Source: Tepidimonas ignava
Lineage (GTDB): Bacteria; Pseudomonadota; Gammaproteobacteria; Burkholderiales; Burkholderiaceae_C
Direction of reading: 5' to 3'
NCBI RefSeq assembly: GCF_004342625.1
Contig: NZ_SMAH01000004.1
Location: forward strand, 62,001 to 126,000
DNA length: 64,000 nt
In this document: positions 34,571-47,752 of the stretch, one piece after another
Layout of the letters: each line of letters opens with the position of its first letter
How positions within the stretch are numbered: the first letter of the stretch is position 1
Notes under the pieces: generated by a model
What the model was told of the DNA's origin: nothing
Database searches by the model: none
The model's input: only the letters and a program-made list of their open reading frames with translations
Program-made: the position numbers and the translations under genes

Positions 34571-35487
34571 GCCAGCGCCTCCTGCCGCTGCTGGGCCATC
34601 AAGTCCAGGAACACGTCTTCCAAGTCGGCCTTGTGCACCTCGACGTCCTCCAGCACCACGCCGGCCTGGCGCAGCGTGGCCAGCACCTGCTCCACCTCCA
34701 GCGCGTCGTGCACCTTGATCTGGGCGATGCGGCCGGTGACCCGCGCCCGCGCCGCCAGCGCGGCTGGCAGCGCCTGGTCGGTTTTGAAGCGCACCACGTG
34801 CGCCGAAAAGCGCTGCAGCAGCGTTGCGGTGCGCTCCAGCGCCACCACGCGCCCCGCGCGCAGCATGGCGATGCGCGTGCACAGCGCCTCGGCTTCTTCA
34901 AGGTAGTGCGTGGTCAGCAGCACCGTGCTGCCCTGGCGGTTGAGCTGGGCGATGAACGCCCACAGGCTCTGACGCAGCTCAACGTCCACCCCTGCGGTCG
35001 GCTCATCCAGCACGATCACGGGGGGGCGATGCACCAGCGCCTGCGCCACCATCACGCGCCGTTTCATGCCGCCCGAGAGCTGGCGCATGTTGGTGTCAGC
35101 CTTGTCACGCAGGCCCAGGCCGGTGAGCAGTTCGTCGATCCAGTCGTCGTTGCGCCGGATGCCGAAGTAGCCGGACTGAAAGCGCAGCGCCTCGCGCACG
35201 GTGAAAAAGGGGTCGAACACCAGCTCCTGCGGCACGACGCCTAAGCGGCGGCGCGCCTGCAACGGCTGCGCGTGCACATCCACCCCCGCCACGGTGACCC
35301 GCCCGGTGCTGGGTCGGCTCAACCCCGCCAGGATGCTGATCAGCGTGGTCTTGCCTGCGCCGTTGGGGCCCAGCAGGCCAAAAAACTCCCCCGGCTCGAT
35401 GGTGAATGAGACCTGGTCGAGCGCCTGCAGCACCCCACGCGGGGTGCGGAACTGCTTGCTGACCTGCTCAAAGGTGACGGCGGACAT
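34567..35487 (-). CDS. ABC-2 type exporter ATPase (YadG-like)
   Basis: The 306-residue ATPase has Walker A GPNGAGKT at 40-47, the signature LSGGM at 137-141, and Walker B VIVLDEPTAG at about 158-167, followed by the H-loop TTHYLEEAEAL and a C-terminal domain of the DUF4162 type (AHVVRFKTDQALP onward). It pairs with the downstream permease. Two ATGs (35499 and 35487) are possible; I used MSAVTFEQV. It lies 13 bases after mlaB and is probably part of the mla transcript. Confidence 0.92.
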   Translation of the reverse strand: MSAVTFEQVSKQFRTPRGVLQALDQVSFTIEPGEFFGLLGPNGAGKTTLISILAGLSRPSTGRVTVAGVDVHAQPLQARRRLGVVPQELVFDPFFTVREALRFQSGYFGIRRNDDWIDELLTGLGLRDKADTNMRQLSGGMKRRVMVAQALVHRPPVIVLDEPTAGVDVELRQSLWAFIAQLNRQGSTVLLTTHYLEEAEALCTRIAMLRAGRVVALERTATLLQRFSAHVVRFKTDQALPAALAARARVTGRIAQIKVHDALEVEQVLATLRQAGVVLEDVEVHKADLEDVFLDLMAQQRQEALA

Positions 35488-35500
35488 CGAACCGGGCATT

Positions 35501-35794
35501 CTACCCGGGCAGCAGTTCGGCCACCCCGTACACCTCGGCCAGCGTGCGCAGCTTCGGGGGCATGTCCGCGACGCGCCAGCCCAGCCCGCGGCGCAGCGCG
35601 CCACGGCGCAACGCCAGCAGCGCCGCCAGCGCCGACGAGTCGAAGCCCTGCAGCGCGGCGGCCGACACCACCGCCGTGGCTCCCACGGGCAGGGACGCCA
35701 GCGCACGCTCGGCGTCGGCCAGCCAGCGCGGGGCCTGCTCGTGCGTCAGCACCGCCGGCAGCGCCGGCAAGGTGGCCTCAAGAACGCTGGGCAT
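35501..35794 (-). CDS. mlaB: STAS-domain phospholipid transport subunit MlaB
   Basis: MlaB is the cytoplasmic STAS protein that stabilises the MlaFEDB ABC complex. The 97-residue protein is a compact alpha/beta STAS domain; the helix following the second strand has GFDSSALAALLALRRGAL, which matches the SSA/Thr phosphorylation-site region of the family, and ends WRVADMPPKLRTLAEVYGVAELL. It overlaps mlaC by 17 bases and is last of the six mla genes. Confidence 0.9.
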   Translation of the reverse strand: MPSVLEATLPALPAVLTHEQAPRWLADAERALASLPVGATAVVSAAALQGFDSSALAALLALRRGALRRGLGWRVADMPPKLRTLAEVYGVAELLPG

Positions 35795-36452
35795 TGCTGC
35801 GGTTGCGCTCGGCCAACGTGGCGATCAGGCCGTCGATGCCGCGGGCGTTGATCTCTTGCGCGAACTGCGTGCGGTAGGTGTCCACCAGCCACACCCCCAT
35901 CACGTTGAGGTCGTACACCTTCCAGCCCTGCGGCGTGCGCGCCAGCCGGTAGTCGAGCTGGATCGGCTCGCCCTTGCCGCGGATTTCGGAGCGCACCACC
36001 ACCTCGGTGGCGTCGGCCGCGGCGCGCAGCGGCCGCACCACCAGCGTCTGGTCGTTGATCTGGGTCAGCGCCCCCGAGTAGGTGCGCACCAACAGCGTTT
36101 TGAATTCGGCCATCAGGCGCTGGCGCTGCTCCGGCGTGGCGCTGCGCCAAAAGCGCCCCACGGCCGAGGCCGTCATGCGCTCAAAGTCCACGTGCGGCAT
36201 CAGCTTGGTGTCCACCAGCGCGCTGATGCGGGCGATGTCGCCCGCGCGCAGCGCCGGATCGCGCTTGACGGTGTCGAACACCTCGGCCGCCACACGCTGG
36301 ATCAGGGCATCGGGGGTCTCGGGCGTTTGCGCACGCGCCCACGGCGCCCCGCCCAGCACGGCGGCGCCCGCCACGCCCCAGGCCAACGCCGCCAGCCAGC
36401 GGCGGCGCGCGTTCACGGTGACGTCCATCGGGTTGATCACAAGCTTGTCCAT
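35778..36452 (-). CDS. mlaC: Periplasmic phospholipid-binding protein MlaC
   Basis: MlaC shuttles phospholipids through the periplasm between the outer-membrane MlaA complex and inner-membrane MlaFEDB. The 224-residue precursor has a signal peptide (RRRWLAALAWGVAGAAVLGG, cleavage after ARA) and the Tol-Tol-Q-type fold with VDTKLMPHVDFERMTASAVGRFW, LLVRTYSGAL and a typical WKVYDLNVMGVWLVDTYR near the end. An internal ATG at 36428 (MDVTVNARRRW) is an equally good start, giving a shorter signal region. Confidence 0.93.
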   Translation of the reverse strand: MDKLVINPMDVTVNARRRWLAALAWGVAGAAVLGGAPWARAQTPETPDALIQRVAAEVFDTVKRDPALRAGDIARISALVDTKLMPHVDFERMTASAVGRFWRSATPEQRQRLMAEFKTLLVRTYSGALTQINDQTLVVRPLRAAADATEVVVRSEIRGKGEPIQLDYRLARTPQGWKVYDLNVMGVWLVDTYRTQFAQEINARGIDGLIATLAERNRSNAQRS

Positions 36453-36526
36453 GGTTCGGTTGACCTTCCCTGCCCGGCCGACGTTCCCCGGCCGTTACAC
36501 CTGCTCACATCGGCAACGCCGGCGTA

Positions 36527-37261
36527 TCAATCCGCCGCCTCATCTTCGCCGCGCGCGGCTTGCACCTGGCGCTGGCGCCGCGCCAGGTAGGCGTCGCGCG
36601 TAAAGCTGTACTTGTCCAGCGCGGCCTGCTCCAACAAATCGCCAGCGCGCAGCAACCCCGCGCGCGTGTCCACCACCCGCAAGCCTTGGGCGGTGTTGCG
36701 CGTGGCCACGTCGTCGATGCCCTGCGCCACCGCATCGCCGCGGCGGTCCACCGGCAGCGCGACCGTTTCGCGCACGCTGGACGGCCCCAACAGCGGCAAC
36801 ACCAGGTACGGGCCGGCGGGCACCCCCCAGCGCCCCAGCGTGTGACCAAAGTCCAGCGTCGTGCGCGGGATGCCCATTTCGGTGGCGATGTCCAACAGGC
36901 CGCCAAACCCGAACACGGTGTTGACGGCAAAGCGCATGGTGTTTTCCGCCGCCGGCTGGGGGCGCGCCTGCAGCACAGCGTTGACGGCCGACCACAGGTC
37001 GCGCCAGTTGGCAAAGAAGTTGCGCACGCCGGTGCGCACAGGGCTGGGCACCACGTGGGTGTAGCCCGTGGCCACGGGCTTGAGCACCGCCGCGTCCACC
37101 GCCTCGTTGAATTGAAAGACGCCGCGGTTGAACGGCTCCAGCGGATCGGCCGGGTGCGCTTGCGGCCCCGTGGCGCAGCCCCCCAGCGTCAACGCCGCGC
37201 CCAGCAGCAGCCCCGCCGTCGCGCGGCGCGCGGGCATGCAGCGTCGGGTGTGCATGGTCAT
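36527..37261 (-). CDS. mlaA: Outer-membrane lipoprotein MlaA (VacJ)
   Basis: MlaA removes phospholipids mislocalised to the outer leaflet of the outer membrane. The 244-residue lipoprotein has the lipobox LGGC with Cys29, then DPLEPFNRGVFQFNEAVD, VRTGVRNFFANWRDLWSAVNAVLQ, GFGGLLDIATEMGIP and GVPAGPYLVLPLLGPSSVRE, all hallmarks of VacJ. In E. coli mlaA lies away from mlaFEDCB; here it is inside the operon between mlaD and mlaC. Its ATG overlaps the mlaD stop (ATGA). Confidence 0.95.
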   Translation of the reverse strand: MTMHTRRCMPARRATAGLLLGAALTLGGCATGPQAHPADPLEPFNRGVFQFNEAVDAAVLKPVATGYTHVVPSPVRTGVRNFFANWRDLWSAVNAVLQARPQPAAENTMRFAVNTVFGFGGLLDIATEMGIPRTTLDFGHTLGRWGVPAGPYLVLPLLGPSSVRETVALPVDRRGDAVAQGIDDVATRNTAQGLRVVDTRAGLLRAGDLLEQAALDKYSFTRDAYLARRQRQVQAARGEDEAAD

Positions 37262-37731
37262 TTCCCTTCCCCTCCCATCTCGGCCGCTTTGTTGAACAGG
37301 AACTGGCCGATCAAGTTTTCCAGCACCAGGGCCGACTGGGTGCGCGTGACCACGTCGCCATCGGCCAGGTTGGCGTCCGCCCCGCCGGGCTCGATGCCAA
37401 CGTACTGCTCGCCCAACAAGCCGCTGGTGAGGATTTTGAACGAACTGTCTTTGGGGAAAGCATAGCGCTTTTCCAGCGCCAGCACCACGCGCGCCTGGAA
37501 GGTGCGGTCGTCGAAACTGACCGACTCGACGCGCCCCACGGTCACCCCGGCGCTGCGCACCGCGGCCCGGGGCTTGAGGGAGCCGGCGTTGTCAAACAGC
37601 GCCGTGACCCGGTAGGTGGGCTGCCAGCTCAGCTGCAACAGGTTGGCCGCCTGCAACGCCAAAAACAGCACCGCCAGCGCCCCCACCAGCACGAACAACC
37701 CCACCCAGACATCGACTTTGGACCGTTGCAT
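37258..37731 (-). CDS. mlaD: MCE-domain phospholipid transport subunit MlaD
   Basis: MlaD forms the periplasmic hexameric MCE ring anchored to MlaFE. The 157-residue protein has one N-terminal helix (VWVGLFVLVGALAVLFLALQA) and the MCE beta-barrel (about 38-118) with ALFDNAGSLKPRAAVRSAGV, VGRVESV and SGLLGEQYVGIEPG; a short hydrophobic helix (ALVLENLIGQFLF) at the C-terminus probably lines the central pore. It lies between mlaE (9-base gap) and mlaA (4-nt overlap). Confidence 0.95.
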   Translation of the reverse strand: MQRSKVDVWVGLFVLVGALAVLFLALQAANLLQLSWQPTYRVTALFDNAGSLKPRAAVRSAGVTVGRVESVSFDDRTFQARVVLALEKRYAFPKDSSFKILTSGLLGEQYVGIEPGGADANLADGDVVTRTQSALVLENLIGQFLFNKAAEMGGEGK

Positions 37732-37740
37732 GCGAGCCCC

Positions 37741-38526
37741 TCAAACCGTAAACATCAGCGCCGTCAGGATGAAGTCCAGTCCCAGCACCGTCAACGACGC
37801 CATCACGACCGTGCGGGTGGTGGCGCGCGACACCCCTTCGGGCGTTGGCCGGGCGGCGTAACCCTGCAGCAGCGCGATAAACGTCACCGCCACGGCGAAC
37901 ACGACGCTTTTGACGATGCCGTTGCCGACATCGGACCAGACGTCCACGCCGCTTTGCACCTGGCTCCAAAACGCGCCGCCATCGACGCCGATCATGGGCA
38001 CCCCGACGATCCAGCCACCAACGATGCCCATGCTGCTGAACACCGCGGCCAGCAGCGGCAGCGCCACCACCCCGGCCACGAAGCGCGGCGCCAACACACG
38101 GTCGATCGGATCCACCGCCATCATTTCCATGACGCTGAGCTGCTCGCCGGCTTTCATGAGGCCGATCTCCGCCGTCAGCGACGTGCCCGCGCGACCGGCG
38201 AACAACAGCGCCGTCACCACTGGCCCCAGCTCGCGCACCAGGCTCAGCGTCACCAGCAGCCCGAGCGATTCGGCCGAGCCGTACCGCTGCAACGTGTAGT
38301 AGCCTTGCAGCCCCAGCACGAAGCCGACAAACAGGCCCGACACGGTGATGATGGACAGCGAGTGGTTGCCCAAAAAGTGGATCTGATCGCGCACCAGGCC
38401 AAAGCGCCGCAGCGCCTGGGGGCATCCCGCCAGCAACCGCAGCAGCAGCCGCGCCCCCCAGCCCAGATCCGCCAGCTTGCCGCGCACCGCCGCACCCAAC
38501 GCCGCCAGCATCGACACCCCCTTCAT
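37741..38526 (-). CDS. mlaE: Phospholipid ABC transporter permease MlaE
   Basis: MlaE is the permease of the MlaFEDB phospholipid transporter. The 261-residue protein has the interfacial helix and five membrane helices of the family, with the conserved segments LVRELGPVVTALLFAGRAGT, SLTAEIGLMKAGEQLSVMEM and the AVDPIDRVLAPRF loop that contacts the ATPase. The gene overlaps mlaF by 4 nt and precedes mlaD. Confidence 0.96.
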   Translation of the reverse strand: MKGVSMLAALGAAVRGKLADLGWGARLLLRLLAGCPQALRRFGLVRDQIHFLGNHSLSIITVSGLFVGFVLGLQGYYTLQRYGSAESLGLLVTLSLVRELGPVVTALLFAGRAGTSLTAEIGLMKAGEQLSVMEMMAVDPIDRVLAPRFVAGVVALPLLAAVFSSMGIVGGWIVGVPMIGVDGGAFWSQVQSGVDVWSDVGNGIVKSVVFAVAVTFIALLQGYAARPTPEGVSRATTRTVVMASLTVLGLDFILTALMFTV

Positions 38527-39332
38527 CGCGCTGCCTCCGGACCGTAGTCCTCGGCCACGGCCGGCGCGGCGTAGTGAAAATGCACCGGCCCTTCGGGCGC
38601 GGCGGTGATGAACTGCTGCACCAACGGATCCGGACAGCGGCGCACCTCGTCGGGCGTGCCCTGCACCGCCACCCGCCCGTTGGCCAGCACCACCATGTGG
38701 TCAGCCACGGCAAAGGCGGTGTCCAGCTCATGCGACACCATGATGCTGGTGAGCCCCAGCGTGTCGTTGAGCTGGCGGATCAGGCGCGCGGCGGTGCCAA
38801 GCGAGATCGGATCCAGCCCCGCAAACGGCTCGTCGTACATGATCAGCTCGGGGTCCAGCGCGATGGCGCGCGCCAGCGCCACCCGGCGCGCCATGCCGCC
38901 CGACAGCGCCACGGGCATCAGGTCGCGCGCACCGCGCAGGCCCACGGCGTGCAGCTTCATCAGCACGATGTCGCGGATCAGTGGCTCGGGCAGACGGGTG
39001 TGCTCACGCAGCGGGAAGGCCACGTTGTCAAACACCGACAAATCGGTGAACAACGCGCCGTACTGAAACAGCATGCCCATGCGCCGGCGCGCCGCGTACA
39101 GGCCCTTGCGGTCCAGCGCGCCCACATCCTGACCGTCGAAACACACCTGGCCGTGCTGGGCGCGCACCAAGCCACCGATGAGGCGCAGCACGGTCGTCTT
39201 GCCGCCACCCGAGGCGCCCATGATGACCGTCACCCGGCCCCGCGGCACGTGCAAGCTGACGCGGTCGAGCACGACGCGCTCGTCGTACCCGAAGGTGACG
39301 TCACGCAGTTCGACGAGGGGCTCGGTGCTCAT
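38523..39332 (-). CDS. mlaF: Phospholipid ABC transporter ATPase MlaF
   Basis: MlaF powers phospholipid movement through MlaE. The 269-residue ATPase has Walker A GASGGGKT at 39-46, signature LSGGM at 143-147, and Walker B ELIMYDEPFAGLDPIS with the catalytic Glu168, plus the H-loop VSHELDTAF. I used the ATG at 39332; a TTG three codons upstream is also in frame. It is the first gene of the mla operon, 101 bases after the gltD stop with a terminator in between. Confidence 0.95.
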   Translation of the reverse strand: MSTEPLVELRDVTFGYDERVVLDRVSLHVPRGRVTVIMGASGGGKTTVLRLIGGLVRAQHGQVCFDGQDVGALDRKGLYAARRRMGMLFQYGALFTDLSVFDNVAFPLREHTRLPEPLIRDIVLMKLHAVGLRGARDLMPVALSGGMARRVALARAIALDPELIMYDEPFAGLDPISLGTAARLIRQLNDTLGLTSIMVSHELDTAFAVADHMVVLANGRVAVQGTPDEVRRCPDPLVQQFITAAPEGPVHFHYAAPAVAEDYGPEAAR

Positions 39333-39346
39333 ACGCAACAACGATC

Positions 39347-39370
39347 AAAAAGGCCGGCGCAGGGCCGGCC
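39347..39370 (-). terminator. Rho-independent terminator after gltD
   Basis: On the minus strand a perfect 7-bp stem GGCCGGC / GCCGGCC (39370-39364 and 39358-39352) with a 5-base loop is followed by five T residues (complement of 39351-39347). This terminates gltBD before mlaF. A TATGAT hexamer on the minus strand (39378-39373) directly before the stem could serve as a -10 for mlaF. Confidence 0.85.
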
Positions 39371-39433
39371 CGATCATAAGGGATAACCCGCAGCCGCGTC
39401 GGCGACGGCGGCCCCGCACGGCCGCCGTGCAGG

Positions 39434-40900
<1,467 letters not shown>

Positions 40901-40933
40901 GGTGTCGAATCCTTTGCGTGGTCGGTGCAACCC

Positions 40934-45691
<4,758 letters not shown>

Positions 45692-45729
45692 GCTGATGCT
45701 CCTGGCTCGTGACAAGAGGGAATACCCTA

Positions 45730-45758
45730 AGCATAGCGGAGCCGTTGCGGCCGTGCAA
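45730..45758 (-). promoter_or_regulatory. Sigma-70 promoter of gltBD
   Basis: On the minus strand TTGCAC (45758-45753) and TATGCT (45735-45730) are separated by exactly 17 bases. This is the best -35/-10 pair in the window. It gives a start near 45723, a leader of about 32 bases, then AGGAG and the GTG start of gltB at 45691. Confidence 0.75.
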
Positions 45759-45761
45759 CTT

Positions 45762-45829
45762 ATTTTTTTGGGGTCAGAGTACTATTATTGTCAGCCAGTT
45801 TGCTGTCTCGATTTATTTGGGGACAGAGT
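45762..45829 (-). repeat. AT-rich imperfect direct repeats flanking the transposase 3' end
   Basis: Two 19-base copies, 45762-45780 and 45811-45829, share 17 of 19 positions. On the plus strand both read ATTT-x-TTT-GGGG-x-CAGAGT. The second copy supplies the TAA stop codon of the transposase-like gene. The sequence is strikingly AT-rich for this genome and resembles conserved ends seen next to REP-associated transposase genes. Confidence 0.65.
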
Positions 45830-46523
45830 CGTTGGGTGCAGACCCTTTGCGCGGACGCCCCGGACGGGCTGGCTGCACGCGCCGGCCGCTGCTGGCTTGC
45901 AACGCCGCCAAAAACGCATCGTCGCCGAGGGGCCAGCCGTGCAGCGCCGCACGGCGCAGCGCGTCGCGTTGCGAGGACGTCAAACCCTGCGCCACGCGCT
46001 GACGGTACGCCGCCTCGCGCGCGAAAGGGGTGTCGCCCAGCGCCCACCAGGCGGGCGGCGGCTGCAGGCCACGCCACATCTGCATGCCGCTGTAGTGGCG
46101 GTGGCTGCTCCACGGGTGGTGCTCGGGCTGCGCGCACAGCCCCGCTTCCAGCGGCAGCGTGTCCAGCAGCACCAGCGCCGGCAGCGCCCACGACGGCGCC
46201 AGCACCGCCGCACGGTAGCGCCCCTCCCACAGCGTGCCGCGGCGCCCGTGGCGGTCGTTGTAGAGCCGAACGTAGCGCCGCCCCACCCCTTGCATCAGCC
46301 GCCCCAGCGCGCCGTCGGTGGCGGGGGTCAGCAGCAGCCATACCTCGTTGGGCAACAGCGCAAAGCCGTGCCAGGCCACGCCCTCGCGCGCGGCCAGCTC
46401 GGCCACCGCATCCAGCAGCCGGTGGGCGTCGGTGTCGTCGGCCACCACCGGCTGGCCGTTGTGGCCCCGCCACACCACCAGGTGCAGGTGGCCGGCGGCG
46501 CGCAAGCGGGGTAAGCGAGCCAT
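45813..46523 (-). CDS. REP-associated tyrosine (Y1/HUH) transposase relative with lost HUH site
   Basis: The 236-residue protein has the layout of RayT/TnpA-REP proteins: MARLPRL start, GHLHLVVWRGHNGQPV, a helix ending LMQGVGRRYVRLYNDRHG with candidate catalytic Tyr (Y84 or Y88), GTLWEGRYRAAVL, PWSSHRHY, and a C-terminal GRPRKGS. In family members the metal-binding HUH triad lies in a NHVHLL segment; here the aligned stretch is NEVWLLL (59-65), so both histidines are gone. The usual transposition chemistry is therefore unlikely. It may be a domesticated DNA-binding relative or a decaying copy. The MFS gene ends 7 bases upstream. Confidence 0.8.
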   Translation of the reverse strand: MARLPRLRAAGHLHLVVWRGHNGQPVVADDTDAHRLLDAVAELAAREGVAWHGFALLPNEVWLLLTPATDGALGRLMQGVGRRYVRLYNDRHGRRGTLWEGRYRAAVLAPSWALPALVLLDTLPLEAGLCAQPEHHPWSSHRHYSGMQMWRGLQPPPAWWALGDTPFAREAAYRQRVAQGLTSSQRDALRRAALHGWPLGDDAFLAALQASSGRRVQPARPGRPRKGSAPNDSVPK

Positions 46524-46530
46524 CGTGCCC

Positions 46531-47748
46531 CTACCCCCCGCGCTGTGGCGCCGGCTGCGCGCGTTGCCAGCGCGCGTGCAGCGCCACGGCCAAGCCGCCA
46601 CCCAGCGCGCAGCACGCGGCGTTGAACAGCCACGACCACTGCCACCCGCCCACGCGGGCCGCCCACCACGCCACCAGCGGTGGGCCGACAAACTGCCCCA
46701 GCGACGACAACTGCTGCACCCAGCCCACCGTGGTGGACACCGTGGTGGGGCTGGGCGCCAGCCGCACCGCCAGCGCGAACAACGTGCCCGGCACCAACCC
46801 ACCCAAGGCCGAAAACACCAGCACCGCGCCGTAGGCCAGCGGGGCCGGCGCCGTGAAGGTGCCCAGCGCCCCCACCGCCATGGCGCCGTAGCCCAACCAC
46901 AACAACCGCCGCACCGGCCAGCCCTGCGCCAGCAGCCGGCCGGCCACGATGTTGCCCACCAGGTTGACCCCTGCGGCCAACGCGCTGGCGCTGCCCACCC
47001 ACCACAGCGGCCAGCCGGCCTGGGTGTACAGCGTGGGCAAAAAACCCACCACCGCCAGCCACTGTCCCGAATAAACCCCGAACGCCAACGCCACGAGCCA
47101 CGGCCCCGGTGCGGCCAGCGTCTGCCGCAGACCACCCCACGCCGCACGCAGCGCCGCCGTCCCCCCTTGCGCGGGTCCATCGGCGGGAACCTGCCGCGCC
47201 ACGACCCACGCGCTCAGCGCGGCCACCCCAGCCAGCAGCGCCCACATCGGGCGCCAACCCCACGCCGCGTAGCCCCACGGCGCCAGCAGCAGCCCCAGCG
47301 CCGCCCCCATGGGCATGTAGGCCCCCCACCAGCCCAATGCACGGGCCAGCAGCGTCGGCTGGCTCACCAGGCGCCGGATCAGGCCGGGTGCGGGCAGCAC
47401 GGCCATCAAAAAGCCCACGCCCTCCACCGCCCGCGTCCCGAGCAACCAGACCGGTGTCGGCGCCAGCGCCCCGGCGGCGCTGGCCACCGCCAGCACCAGC
47501 AAGCCCGCCAGCATCACCCGCCGCGGCCCCAGCCGGTCGGCCACCTGGCCCAGCATGGCGCCCAACGTCATGCCCGCCAACTGAATCAGCGACAGCAAAA
47601 AACCGCCCTGGACAAGCGTCACCCCCAGCTCGCGCGCCAGCACCGGCAGCGCGGGCGGCAGCTTGCCCACGTGCAACGCGCTGGCCACCCCCACGGCCAC
47701 GATCCACATCGCGCCCGCCGGAATACCCCGCACACCCGCGCGCGCCAT
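46531..47748 (-). CDS. Major facilitator superfamily transporter
   Basis: The 405-residue protein has about twelve hydrophobic segments and the MFS loop-2 motif GQVADRLGPRRVMLAG after helix 2, with a related GRLLAQGWPVRRLLWLGYG in the second half. No substrate motif is recognisable; it resembles CynX/NimT-like or general drug-efflux MFS proteins. I chose the ATG at 47748, four bases after the dgt stop, suggesting cotranscription. A TTG further upstream would overlap dgt. Confidence 0.85.
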   Translation of the reverse strand: MARAGVRGIPAGAMWIVAVGVASALHVGKLPPALPVLARELGVTLVQGGFLLSLIQLAGMTLGAMLGQVADRLGPRRVMLAGLLVLAVASAAGALAPTPVWLLGTRAVEGVGFLMAVLPAPGLIRRLVSQPTLLARALGWWGAYMPMGAALGLLLAPWGYAAWGWRPMWALLAGVAALSAWVVARQVPADGPAQGGTAALRAAWGGLRQTLAAPGPWLVALAFGVYSGQWLAVVGFLPTLYTQAGWPLWWVGSASALAAGVNLVGNIVAGRLLAQGWPVRRLLWLGYGAMAVGALGTFTAPAPLAYGAVLVFSALGGLVPGTLFALAVRLAPSPTTVSTTVGWVQQLSSLGQFVGPPLVAWWAARVGGWQWSWLFNAACCALGGGLAVALHARWQRAQPAPQRGG

Positions 47749-47752
47749 GGGG

